Below are positions 6,683 to 12,459 of a DNA stretch of 14,712 nt, in pieces. The position numbers and the translations under genes are program-made. The stretch covers positions 1-14,712 of the forward strand of contig VGKK01000018.1 of the NCBI GenBank assembly GCA_016867095.1, written 5' to 3'. The stretch is from Candidatus Omnitrophota bacterium (GTDB lineage Bacteria > Omnitrophota > Gorgyraeia > Gygaellales > Profunditerraquicolaceae). Within the stretch, counting starts at the first letter, position 1. Every line of letters starts with the position of its first letter. Under the pieces are notes generated by a model. It saw nothing but the letters and a program-made list of their open reading frames with translations. It was not told the origin of the DNA and searched no databases.

Positions 6683-7387
6683 ATGCACCCTATGATTTGT
6701 ACAATAGGTCCTTTTACAGTCTATTCCTATGGCTTGACTCTGGTGGCGGCTTTTTTAATTGCCTCTGCCTTAGCCAGGCAAGAGGCCAAAAGGCAGCGTA
6801 TCAACCCGGAGATAATTTTTAACCTGGTTTTTTTGGCCTTTATTTCCGGGATTATCGGGGCGCGCCTTTTTTACATCGTGGAAAATCTAAAATATTACCT
6901 GGAAAACCCTCTGGAGATAATTATGCTGCAGCTGGGAGGATTGTCTTGGTTCGGGGGGTTATTTTCGGCGGTAATTTGCGGAATAGTTTATTTAAAAAAT
7001 AAGAAATTATCGGTATATAAAATATTTGATTTAATCGCCCCTTTTGTAGCCCTGGCCCAGGGCATCGGCAGGGTTGGCTGTTACTTAAACGGATGTTGTT
7101 TCGGCAAAACCGCCTTGCCTATCCAGATTTATTCTTCCTTAACTTTAATTTTCATCTTTATTATTTTAAGGTTCCTGCAGGCCAGGCCCCATAAAGAGGG
7201 GCAGATTTTCTTTAGCTATCTTTTGCTCTATTCGCTAAAGAGGTTTTTTATTGAGTTCTGGCGCCTGGACAATAAAATTATTTTTTTAGACCTTACCTTA
7301 TTTCAAATCATCAGTATCCTGGTATTTTCTTTTTCTCTTCTTGAGCTGTTTTTAATCAAAAAATCTACTGAGTCATCAATAAAATAA
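6683..7387 (+). CDS. lgt: Prolipoprotein diacylglyceryl transferase
   Basis: A 234-residue polytopic inner-membrane enzyme that moves diacylglycerol from phosphatidylglycerol to the lipobox cysteine, the first step of lipoprotein maturation. About six to seven hydrophobic helices are seen. Family landmarks: SYGLTL near the N-terminus, IGARLFYIVE (58-67, conserved R61), GGLSWFGGLFSA (85-96), the signature QGIGRVGCYLNGCCFGK (126-142), PIQIYSS (146-152) and a late RFFIEFWR. The signature is the cysteine-containing GRxGC(Y)LNGCCFG form rather than the GRxGNFIN form of E. coli, and the usual HPTQLYE is PIQIYSS. It is shorter than E. coli Lgt (291), as in many Gram-positive and candidate-phylum members. 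Its mRNA start lies just after the AT-rich palindrome. lspA next door supplies the following step. Confidence 0.92.
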   Translation: MHPMICTIGPFTVYSYGLTLVAAFLIASALARQEAKRQRINPEIIFNLVFLAFISGIIGARLFYIVENLKYYLENPLEIIMLQLGGLSWFGGLFSAVICGIVYLKNKKLSVYKIFDLIAPFVALAQGIGRVGCYLNGCCFGKTALPIQIYSSLTLIFIFIILRFLQARPHKEGQIFFSYLLLYSLKRFFIEFWRLDNKIIFLDLTLFQIISILVFSFSLLELFLIKKSTESSIK

Positions 7388-7388
7388 A

Positions 7389-8291
7389 ATGCAGCAGCAT
7401 TCCTTAAAGGTATCGCCGCCGGAGGCGGGGCAACGCTTGGATTTGGTTATTTTGGCTTTCGCTAAAGCCAGGGACCTGGGATTTTCGCGCACCTTTATCC
7501 AGAAATTAATCCTCAACGGCAAAGTCGCATTAGCAGGCCTAAGCATCAAACCCAATTATAAAGTAAAAGCAGGCGATGAATTCCTGATTACGCTTGAAGA
7601 TGAGAAGGCGGATTATCCCCAGGCGGAGGACATCGCCCTGGATATTGTTTATCAGGACCAGGATATAGCGGTAATCAATAAGCCCGCGGGCCTGGTGGTG
7701 CACCCCGCGCCCGGAAATTATGAGCATACCTTGGCCAGCGCGCTCCTATATCATTTTAAGAAATTATCAGACATTAATCCTCAGAGGCCGGGCATCGTGC
7801 ATAGACTGGACAAGGACACTTCCGGGCTCCTGGTTGTCGCCAGGAATAATTCCGCCCATCTTGATCTGGCGCGGCAATTCGCGGAACACACCATTAAACG
7901 CAAGTATGTTGCCATAGTAAAAGGCAAAATGGAATTTGACGAACAGGTTATTGAATTGCCGATCGGCAGGCACCCCTATAAAAGAAAAAATATGTCTGTA
8001 GGGTTCGGGAAAAATACAAAATACGCCAAGACTTATTACCGCACCTTAAAACGCACTGATGAGTTCAGCCTGCTGGAGCTGGAACCTTTTACCGGCAGGA
8101 CCCACCAGCTCAGGGTGCACCTTGCTTTTTTGGGGCATCCTATTTTAGGCGACAATAAATACGGCAAGAATAATCAATTCAGCCGCTTAGCCCTGCACGC
8201 CAAGGAAATCGGCTTTATCCACCCCAGGACTAAAAAATTTATGGAATTTACCTCTCCCGCGCCGAGGGTATTTATTGAATTTATCAAATGA
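7389..8291 (+). CDS. rluD: RluD/RluA-family 23S rRNA pseudouridine synthase
   Basis: A 300-residue cytoplasmic enzyme that converts uridines in rRNA to pseudouridine. An N-terminal S4 RNA-binding domain (about 14-70, with FIQKLILNGKVALAG) is followed by the RluA catalytic domain. Key segments: DIAVINKPAGLVVHPAPGN (92-110), the RluA signature GIVHRLDKDTSGLLVVAR (135-152) with catalytic aspartate D141, KRKYVAIVKG, and GRTHQLRVHLAFLGHPILGDNKYG. The S4 domain plus full length favour RluD (23S helix 69) over RluA or RluC, but exact target sites cannot be read from sequence. The ATG lies 2 nt after the lgt stop with no clear ribosome binding site, so translation is probably coupled to lgt. The last codons and the TGA stop (8289-8291) overlap the first bases of the 102-bp repeat element. 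Confidence 0.88.
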   Translation: MQQHSLKVSPPEAGQRLDLVILAFAKARDLGFSRTFIQKLILNGKVALAGLSIKPNYKVKAGDEFLITLEDEKADYPQAEDIALDIVYQDQDIAVINKPAGLVVHPAPGNYEHTLASALLYHFKKLSDINPQRPGIVHRLDKDTSGLLVVARNNSAHLDLARQFAEHTIKRKYVAIVKGKMEFDEQVIELPIGRHPYKRKNMSVGFGKNTKYAKTYYRTLKRTDEFSLLELEPFTGRTHQLRVHLAFLGHPILGDNKYGKNNQFSRLALHAKEIGFIHPRTKKFMEFTSPAPRVFIEFIK

Positions 8292-8385
8292 AGCCCGAAC
8301 TTATGGAGCGAACACCCGGCCGTATCGGAACAGCCGGTGTGCCGCTTGTGCATCAAGCGAACATAAGTTCGTTGGCTGAATTTGA
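8284..8385. repeat. 102-bp structured element, copy A core
   Basis: It is 92/102 identical to 12248-12349. A long terminal stem pairs TCAAAT (8284-8289) with ATTTGA (8380-8385), AGCC (8292-8295) with GGCT (8374-8377), and CGAACTTATG (8296-8305) with CATAAGTTCG (8362-8371). GA/GA faces across one internal loop and a TT bulge lies in the 3' strand. Inside are two hairpins: CAC-C-CGGC with GCCGGTG (8313-8320/8333-8339) and CGCTTG with CAAGCG (8343-8348/8354-8359). The shape is a three-way junction. It supplies the rluD stop codon. No known RNA or mobile-element family is recognised. Confidence 0.9.
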
Positions 8386-8496
8386 CCCAGCACTTATTTT
8401 TGTAATTATGCTAGAGGTATAGATTAAGCGATAGAATGAAACTATCCCTTGAGTTAACTCAAATGCTTTTTCAAAAATAAGTGCTGGGTTTAATTC
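8378..8496. repeat. Variable palindrome following copy A core
   Basis: CCCAGCACTTATTTTTG (8386-8402) pairs perfectly over 17 bp with 8472-8488, and the flanking GAATTTGA and TTTAATTC extend the stem imperfectly. The 69-nt loop holds a GATAG/CTATC hairpin (8430-8446) and a perfect palindrome TTGAGTTAACTCAA (8449-8462). Copy B has the same flanks but an unrelated stem. There is no credible coding sequence. Confidence 0.85.
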
Positions 8497-8721
8497 GCAC
8501 TTATAACTTACTCACACTTGCCGCAGAAAGCGGCATACCGAGCCTTCCGATGAGCTCGGGTATTGCCGCAGAAAGCGGCATACCGAGCCTTCCGATGAGC
8601 TCGGGTATTGCCGCAGAAAGCGGCATACCGAGCCTTCCGATAAGCTCGGGTGTTGCCGCAGAAAGCGGCATACCGAGCTTTCCGATAAGCTCGGGTAACG
8701 TGTTCGTAAGTTATGTGCGAA
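8497..8721. repeat. Outer inverted repeat enclosing the 45-bp array
   Basis: GCACTTATAACTTAC (8497-8511) faces GTAAGTTATGTGC (8706-8718) with a 2-nt insertion in the left arm. The pairing extends into TTTAATTC upstream and GAATTTAAA downstream. The whole 45-bp tandem array therefore sits in the loop of a larger stem. Confidence 0.8.
8518..8697. repeat. 4 x 45-bp tandem array, two hairpins per unit
   Basis: Four head-to-tail 45-bp units at 8518, 8563, 8608 and 8653. Units 1 and 2 are identical; unit 3 has two substitutions and unit 4 has two. Each unit forms GCCGC-AGAAA-GCGGC and then CCGAGC-(10-nt loop)-GCTCGG. The three variable positions (27, 35, 45) all fall outside the stems. An open GTG-initiated frame runs through the array (15-residue period) but has no ribosome binding site, and all three variable positions would change the amino acid. 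I read it as structured non-coding DNA or RNA. Confidence 0.92.
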
Positions 8722-8735
8722 TTTAAAAATAATAC

Positions 8736-8763
8736 TTGATTTTTGTGCGGGTAATGCTATAGT
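8736..8763 (+). promoter_or_regulatory. Promoter (extended -10) for the coiled-coil gene and aroA
   Basis: TTGATT (8736-8741), a 16-bp spacer, then TATAGT (8758-8763) preceded by TGC, an extended -10. The predicted start is near 8770, giving a leader of about 40 nt that ends in a strong AGGAGG ribosome binding site (8801-8806), 5 nt from the ATG. It lies just beyond the repeat block, so this unit is probably transcribed independently of rluD. Confidence 0.7.
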
Positions 8764-8811
8764 ATGAGCTTAAATAAGGGTCATCAGGCACGTAAATAAA
8801 AGGAGGAAGTT

Positions 8812-9600
8812 ATGAGTGATAAAGCCAAGCTGCCCGTTGTCTTATTAATATTTTTAATCCTCATTTCTTTATCTTTAGCCGCAGGCGTTTTTTTCCTTTT
8901 ACAAAAAGAGCGCGCTAAGAATGTATCCTTGCAGGGTGAACTGGAAGACCTTAAGACCAGGCAGAGTTTGACCGAAAAGAAACTTAGCGAATCTCAAAAT
9001 TTGCTTGCCTCTTTGCAGGTGAAACTAGACGAGGCCAAAGCCCAAATCACCAACCTTAATAACGATTTACAGCAGGAAAAGAGCGCCAAACAGGAAGCGC
9101 TCGCCAAGATGGACCAGTTAAAAACGGATTTAGAGCAGCAAAAGACCTTAAGGTCCGGCTTGGAGGGTAAGCTTGGCCAGGCGCAGAAAGACGTGGAGAA
9201 AATCCAGGCGCAGTTAAAGGACATGGACGCCAAGAAGGCGGAATTGGATAAGAAAATAAAGGATTTGGAAGCGCAATCTCAGGGCGTGGAGCTGGGTAAG
9301 ATAGTAGTCAGCCCGGAAACCGCGGCCACCGGACAGGCGGCCGTGGCGATAATAGCTTCCCCCGTGAACGAAGGCAAGGTCTTGACGGTAAATAAGGATT
9401 ACGATTTTATCCTGATAAATTTAGGCACGAAAGAGGGTGTGCGGGCCGGCGAAGTGTTTGGCGTTTACCATAATAATAAATATATAGGAGATGTTAAGAT
9501 AGAGAAAGTCCATGATACTATGTCCGCCGCCGGTTTCTCAAAACCCGATATGAAAAATAAAATTGATGAAGGTGATAAGGTTGTGCGCAAGGGTAAATGA
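8812..9600 (+). CDS. Membrane-anchored coiled-coil protein of unknown function
   Basis: A 262-residue protein that I do not recognise as a named family. Residues 7-30 form one strong hydrophobic segment after a short charged N-terminus (MSDKAK): a signal anchor or uncleaved signal peptide, with no lipobox cysteine. Residues 32-157 are almost entirely heptad-like, rich in K, E, Q and L, predicting a long coiled coil. Residues 160-262 are a compact beta-rich domain with VNKDYDFILINLGTKEGV, AGEVFGVYHNNKYIG and VKIEKVHDTMSAAG. I have seen this style of domain in envelope proteins of uncultivated bacteria. The topology implies a periplasmic rod tethered to the inner membrane. It has its own promoter and a consensus ribosome binding site. 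Its stop overlaps the aroA start (ATGA at 9597-9600), but aroA function does not explain it. An envelope or cell-shape role next to mreBCD is a guess. Confidence 0.85.
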   Translation: MSDKAKLPVVLLIFLILISLSLAAGVFFLLQKERAKNVSLQGELEDLKTRQSLTEKKLSESQNLLASLQVKLDEAKAQITNLNNDLQQEKSAKQEALAKMDQLKTDLEQQKTLRSGLEGKLGQAQKDVEKIQAQLKDMDAKKAELDKKIKDLEAQSQGVELGKIVVSPETAATGQAAVAIIASPVNEGKVLTVNKDYDFILINLGTKEGVRAGEVFGVYHNNKYIGDVKIEKVHDTMSAAGFSKPDMKNKIDEGDKVVRKGK

Positions 9601-10946
9601 AATTTTTTTGCGTTCCGCAGGCCTTATGTCTTAAGGGAGAAGTCGCTCTTTTAGGCGATAAATCCATAGCCCACCGTTGTATAATCGTCAGCGCAATAGC
9701 GAAAGGTAAGACCGTTATTGAGAATTTTCCTGCCAACCAGGACTGCCTTTTTACCATATCCGCTTTTAAAAAATTAGGTATAAAGATAAGGCAGGCACCC
9801 CGTAAGGGAGATGCCGCTTCTGTAATTACGGTATTCGGAAAAGGGCTTTATGGCTTAGAAAAGCCTCCGCAGCCTATTTTTGTAGGCGATTCCGGCACTA
9901 CGCTGCGCCTGCTTTCGGGAGTTTTAGCTGCCCAGAGCTTTGAGGTTACCTTAAAAGCGGCGAGTTCTCTTTCCCGGAGGCCGATGTTGCGCGTAACCGG
10001 CCCTTTAAGGATGATGGGAGCGGCGATAAGCGCGCGCTGCCTTAAAGGCAGCGCCGGCCATGAAGAATATCCGCCGTTGACCATTAGCGGAGGGGCCCTG
10101 CGGCCAATTACTTATCAGATGCCGGTTGCCTCAGCACAGGTCAAGTCGGCAATTTTATTAGCCGGTCTCTATGCCGATGGCGCGACCGAGGTTATTGAGC
10201 CCATTGCCACGCGCGACCATACCGAGCGTATCTTAAAATTATTTAAAGCAGAGATACAAGTTAAAAAAAATACAATAGTTATAAGGGGAGGCAGGCAATT
10301 ACTTTCTCCCGGGAAAATTTACCTGCCGGCAGATATATCCTCGGCGAGTTTCTTTATCGTGGCCGCGACAATTTTGCCGAATTCGCGGGTCTGTATTAAG
10401 AAGGCCAGCCTTAATCCATCGCGGACAGGTATAATCAGGGTTTTAAAGAGGATGGGAGCGGACATAAAAGTCACCAGGTCACCAGGTCGCCAGGTCGCCA
10501 GGTATGAGCCAATGGGAGATATTATAGTAAAAAGCAGTAAATTAAAAGGGGCATTAATTAAGAAACATGAAATTCCTTCTTTAATAGACGAGTTGCCGGT
10601 TTTAATGGTCGCTGCCTGCTTTGCCAAAGGTAAGACTAGGTTAAAGGGAATAGGCGAGTTGCGGGTCAAGGAGACTGACCGGATAAAGTCAATGTCCGAA
10701 AACTTAAGGAAGATGGGCGCGGATATTGAAGTTATAGGAGGCAGGGGCGCGCAGGATATGGTTATCCGCGGCGTAGAGGCGCTTAAGGGCGCGCGGGTGA
10801 AGAGTTTTGGCGACCATCGCACGGCAATGAGTATGGTGGTAGCCGGCCTGGGGGCAAAAGGCAAAACCGCCATAGACGATATTAGCTGCGTTAATAAATC
10901 TTTCCCGGGATTTGGGCATATCCTAAGTAAACTAATAGTAAGATAA
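9597..10946 (+). CDS. aroA: 3-phosphoshikimate 1-carboxyvinyltransferase (EPSP synthase)
   Basis: A 449-residue cytoplasmic enzyme joining shikimate-3-phosphate and phosphoenolpyruvate in the shikimate pathway. Active-site features in order: GDKSIAHR (20-27; K22, S23 and R27 fall at the E. coli numbers), VGDSGTTLRLL (96-106), RRPM...RMMGA (128-142), PVASAQVKSAILLAG (176-190), ATRDHTERIL (204-213), LIDELPVL with catalytic D331, GELRVKETDRI with catalytic E359, SFGDHRTAMS (403-412) and VNKSFPGF (432-439). The usual GNAGTAMR is GDSGTTLR and the usual KSISHR is KSIAHR. It is longer than E. coli AroA (427). Part of the extra length is residues 292-302, encoded entirely by a four-unit octamer array. 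The ATG overlaps the previous stop, and AAGGG lies just upstream, so translation is coupled. Confidence 0.96.
   Translation: MKFFCVPQALCLKGEVALLGDKSIAHRCIIVSAIAKGKTVIENFPANQDCLFTISAFKKLGIKIRQAPRKGDAASVITVFGKGLYGLEKPPQPIFVGDSGTTLRLLSGVLAAQSFEVTLKAASSLSRRPMLRVTGPLRMMGAAISARCLKGSAGHEEYPPLTISGGALRPITYQMPVASAQVKSAILLAGLYADGATEVIEPIATRDHTERILKLFKAEIQVKKNTIVIRGGRQLLSPGKIYLPADISSASFFIVAATILPNSRVCIKKASLNPSRTGIIRVLKRMGADIKVTRSPGRQVARYEPMGDIIVKSSKLKGALIKKHEIPSLIDELPVLMVAACFAKGKTRLKGIGELRVKETDRIKSMSENLRKMGADIEVIGGRGAQDMVIRGVEALKGARVKSFGDHRTAMSMVVAGLGAKGKTAIDDISCVNKSFPGFGHILSKLIVR
10470..10501 (+). repeat. Octamer array 5, in frame inside aroA
   Basis: Exactly four 8-bp units, GTCACCAG twice and GTCGCCAG twice, of the same family and copy number as the four intergenic arrays. 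They encode VTRSPGRQVAR (residues 292-302), between the strand ending MGADIKV and the conserved YEPMGDIIVKSSKLKG. That position is a variable loop in the family, and the frame is kept. Confidence 0.9.
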
Positions 10947-10969
10947 GGCCGCCAGGCATAACTTTTTAT

Positions 10970-10998
10970 TTGACATATGGTTTAATCTCTGATAAAAT
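10970..10998 (+). promoter_or_regulatory. Sigma70-type promoter for the mreB unit
   Basis: A consensus TTGACA (10970-10975), a 17-bp spacer and TAAAAT (10993-10998). The predicted start at about 11005 coincides with the first base of the inverted repeat that dominates the leader, so the mRNA would begin with the stem. The aroA stop is 24 bp upstream. Confidence 0.8.
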
Positions 10999-11005
10999 TG
11001 CCTTT

Positions 11006-11140
11006 ACCCCGTTAGACCCAGAAAGCCCCATTTTTCAAAACGGGGATGAACGGAAAATTAAATTTGAACAAATAAGAAAGCCTCGGGCTTTAGTTCGGGG
11101 TCTAACGGGGTTTACTCAAATTTAAAGCCTGCCGGCAGGC
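11006..11140 (+). promoter_or_regulatory. Structured mreB leader with a 14-bp closing stem
   Basis: ACCCCGTTAGACCC (11006-11019) pairs perfectly with 11098-11111. Inside are CCCC/GGGG (11026-11029/11042-11045) extended by T/A pairs, and a clean AAAGCC-TCG-GGCTTT hairpin (11077-11091). In addition TTAAATTTGA (11058-11067) is complementary to TCAAATTTAA (11116-11125), a pairing that crosses the main stem and would make a pseudoknot or an alternative fold. The palindrome GCCTGCCGGCAGGC follows at 11127-11140. No known riboswitch or leader family is recognised. The CTAACGGGG arm could equally be a mobile palindromic repeat. Confidence 0.7.
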
Positions 11141-11173
11141 AGGCCTGTTCCGCAAGCAGATAGGGAGAAAAGC

Positions 11174-12247
11174 ATGGTAAAACCTAAAGTCATTATCCAG
11201 AATTTTTCCAATTATATCCAGGGTTTACTCTCTAACGATATCGGTATTGATTTGGGCACGGCTACCACACTTGTTTATGTAAAAGGCGAGGGGGTGGTCC
11301 TTTGCGAGCCGTCAGTAGTAGCGATTGAACGGGGGACATCCCATGTCCTGGCAGTAGGCGAGGAGGCCAAGCGCATGCTTGGCCGTACGCCGGGCAATAT
11401 CATCGCGATTAGGCCGATGCGGGACGGCGTGATTACGGATTTTGAAATTACCGAGGCGATGTTGCGGCATTTTATCAGGAAAGTCCGGCGCCGCAGGTTT
11501 CAACTGCGGCCGCGCATAGTTATCGCCATACCTTCCGGCATTACGGAAGTGGAGCGCCGCGCGGTGAAAGAATCGGCTGAACGCGCCGGCGCCAGGGAAG
11601 TATTTTTAATTGAAGAGCCCATTGCCGCCGCTATCGGAGTAGGCCTCCCTATCCAGGAGCCCATCGGTAATATGATTATAGATATCGGCGGAGGCACTAC
11701 CGAGATTGCCGTAATTTCCCTGGCGGGCGTGGTTTTTTCCAAATCTATCCGCATTGGCGGAGACGAGATGGACGAAGCGATTATTGAGTACCTAAAAAAA
11801 ACATATAACCTGATGATTGGCGAGCGTACCGCCGAAGAGATAAAAATAAAGATTGGCTCCAGTTATCCGCAGGACCAGGAGCTGAGCCTGGAAGTCAAGG
11901 GCAGGGATTTGGTCGCCGGGCTGCCTAAAAGCGTCACCATAACTTCCGAAGAGGTAAGAGAGGCGCTGCAGGAACCGCTGCGCGCCATCATTGAAATAAC
12001 CAAAATCTCGCTGGAAAGGACGCCTCCTGAGTTGGCCGCGGATTTGATAGAGCACGGCATTGTGATGGCCGGCGGCGGCTCATTGTTGAAGAGTTTGGAT
12101 AAGCTGATTTCCGAAGAGACCGGTCTGCCGGTGCATATTGCCGATGACCCGCTGACCGCCGTGGCCCAAGGCACAGGCAAGGTTTTGAATGAGATACGCT
12201 ATCTAAAGAAAGTTACTGTCCCCATAAAGTCAGAAACGCACTCCTAA
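11174..12247 (+). CDS. mreB: Rod-shape-determining protein MreB
   Basis: A 357-residue bacterial actin homologue that polymerises on the inner face of the cytoplasmic membrane and steers cell-wall elongation complexes. Nucleotide-binding motifs: phosphate-1 DIGIDLGTATTLVYV (22-36), IPSGITEVERRAV (130-142), phosphate-2 MIIDIGGGTTEIAVI (168-182), IGGDEMDEAI and the adenosine motif MAGGGSLLKSLDKLI. The body is highly conserved. The N-terminus (MVKPKVIIQNFSNYIQGLL) is slightly longer than usual and may act as the amphipathic membrane helix. AGGGAG at 11162-11167, 6 nt before the ATG, supports this start. It has its own promoter and a structured leader. The next gene of the cluster, mreC, is separated by a 170-bp repeat element that begins on the base after the mreB stop. 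Confidence 0.98.
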   Translation: MVKPKVIIQNFSNYIQGLLSNDIGIDLGTATTLVYVKGEGVVLCEPSVVAIERGTSHVLAVGEEAKRMLGRTPGNIIAIRPMRDGVITDFEITEAMLRHFIRKVRRRRFQLRPRIVIAIPSGITEVERRAVKESAERAGAREVFLIEEPIAAAIGVGLPIQEPIGNMIIDIGGGTTEIAVISLAGVVFSKSIRIGGDEMDEAIIEYLKKTYNLMIGERTAEEIKIKIGSSYPQDQELSLEVKGRDLVAGLPKSVTITSEEVREALQEPLRAIIEITKISLERTPPELAADLIEHGIVMAGGGSLLKSLDKLISEETGLPVHIADDPLTAVAQGTGKVLNEIRYLKKVTVPIKSETHS

Positions 12248-12349
12248 TCAAATGAAGCCCGAACTTATGGAGTGAGCACTCGGCTGTATCTGAGCAGCCG
12301 GTGTGCCGCTTATGCGGCAAGCGAACATAAGTTTGTTGGCTGAATTTGA
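12248..12349. repeat. 102-bp structured element, copy B core
   Basis: It has exactly the same length as copy A (8284-8385), with 10 substitutions and no indels. Eight of the ten are transitions. By my folding, nine fall in junctions, loops or the bulge, add a pair (C to T opposite A), or turn G-C into G-T in the closing stem (12334 opposite 12261). One, at the end of the second inner hairpin, loses a terminal pair. The first base follows the mreB TAA directly. Confidence 0.9.
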
Positions 12350-12390
12350 TCCTTGACATTTTGCTCTGCAAAATGTCAAGGATTTAACTC
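12342..12390. terminator. 15-bp perfect hairpin in the mreB-mreC gap, possible attenuator
   Basis: TCCTTGACATTTTGC (12350-12364) pairs perfectly with 12368-12382 around a TCT loop, and only TTTAACTC follows. It occupies the same slot as the 17-bp palindrome of copy A, with the same flanks (GAATTTGA and TTTAAYTC) but an unrelated stem sequence. Since no T-run follows, full termination is doubtful; lowering of mreCD-mrdA relative to mreB is possible. Confidence 0.5.
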
Positions 12391-12459
12391 GCAGACGGCA
12401 CTTCGTGCCTATGATTTATGTCGTTCTTCCAGAACTCCATAAATCATCTGCTTATTAAA
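12391..12459. repeat. Nested palindromes covering the mreC start
   Basis: GCAG (12391-12394) faces CTGC (12448-12451). ATGATTTATG (12411-12420) pairs perfectly with CATAAATCAT (12438-12447). GTTCT-TCC-AGAAC lies in the middle and GGCAC-TTC-GTGCC (12397-12409) branches off. Extended over TTTAACTC and TTATTAAA, the ends match the outer inverted repeat of copy A. The mreC ATG (12418-12420) is the last three bases of the left arm. Confidence 0.75.

Noticed and set aside
8284..8385. Possible integron attC site (hairpin ending in GTTGGCT)
   Set aside because: GTTGGCT does not fit the GTTRRRY core and no matching RYYYAAC core lies at the other end. No integrase or gene cassette array is nearby.
8518..8697. 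Possible CRISPR array
   Set aside because: Units are contiguous 45-mers with no variable spacers, and no cas gene is present.
8481..8726. Open frame of 81 codons through the 45-bp array, with a 15-residue repeat (AAESGIPSLPMSSG)
   Set aside because: It starts at a GTG inside a palindrome arm with no ribosome binding site. All unit differences change the amino acid while sparing hairpin stems, so it is an accident of a 45-bp period divisible by three.
10319..10873. Long minus-strand frame (184 codons) opposite aroA
   Set aside because: It lies wholly within a strongly conserved aroA reading frame and its translation shows no recognisable motif or start signal; it is a shadow frame.
11863..12180. 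Minus-strand frame opposite mreB
   Set aside because: A shadow of the highly conserved mreB coding sequence, with no ribosome binding site or family motif.
12353..12381. TTGACA inside the copy B hairpin as a mreC promoter
   Set aside because: No -10-like hexamer occurs 16-18 bp downstream; the bases there are the complementary arm of the hairpin.
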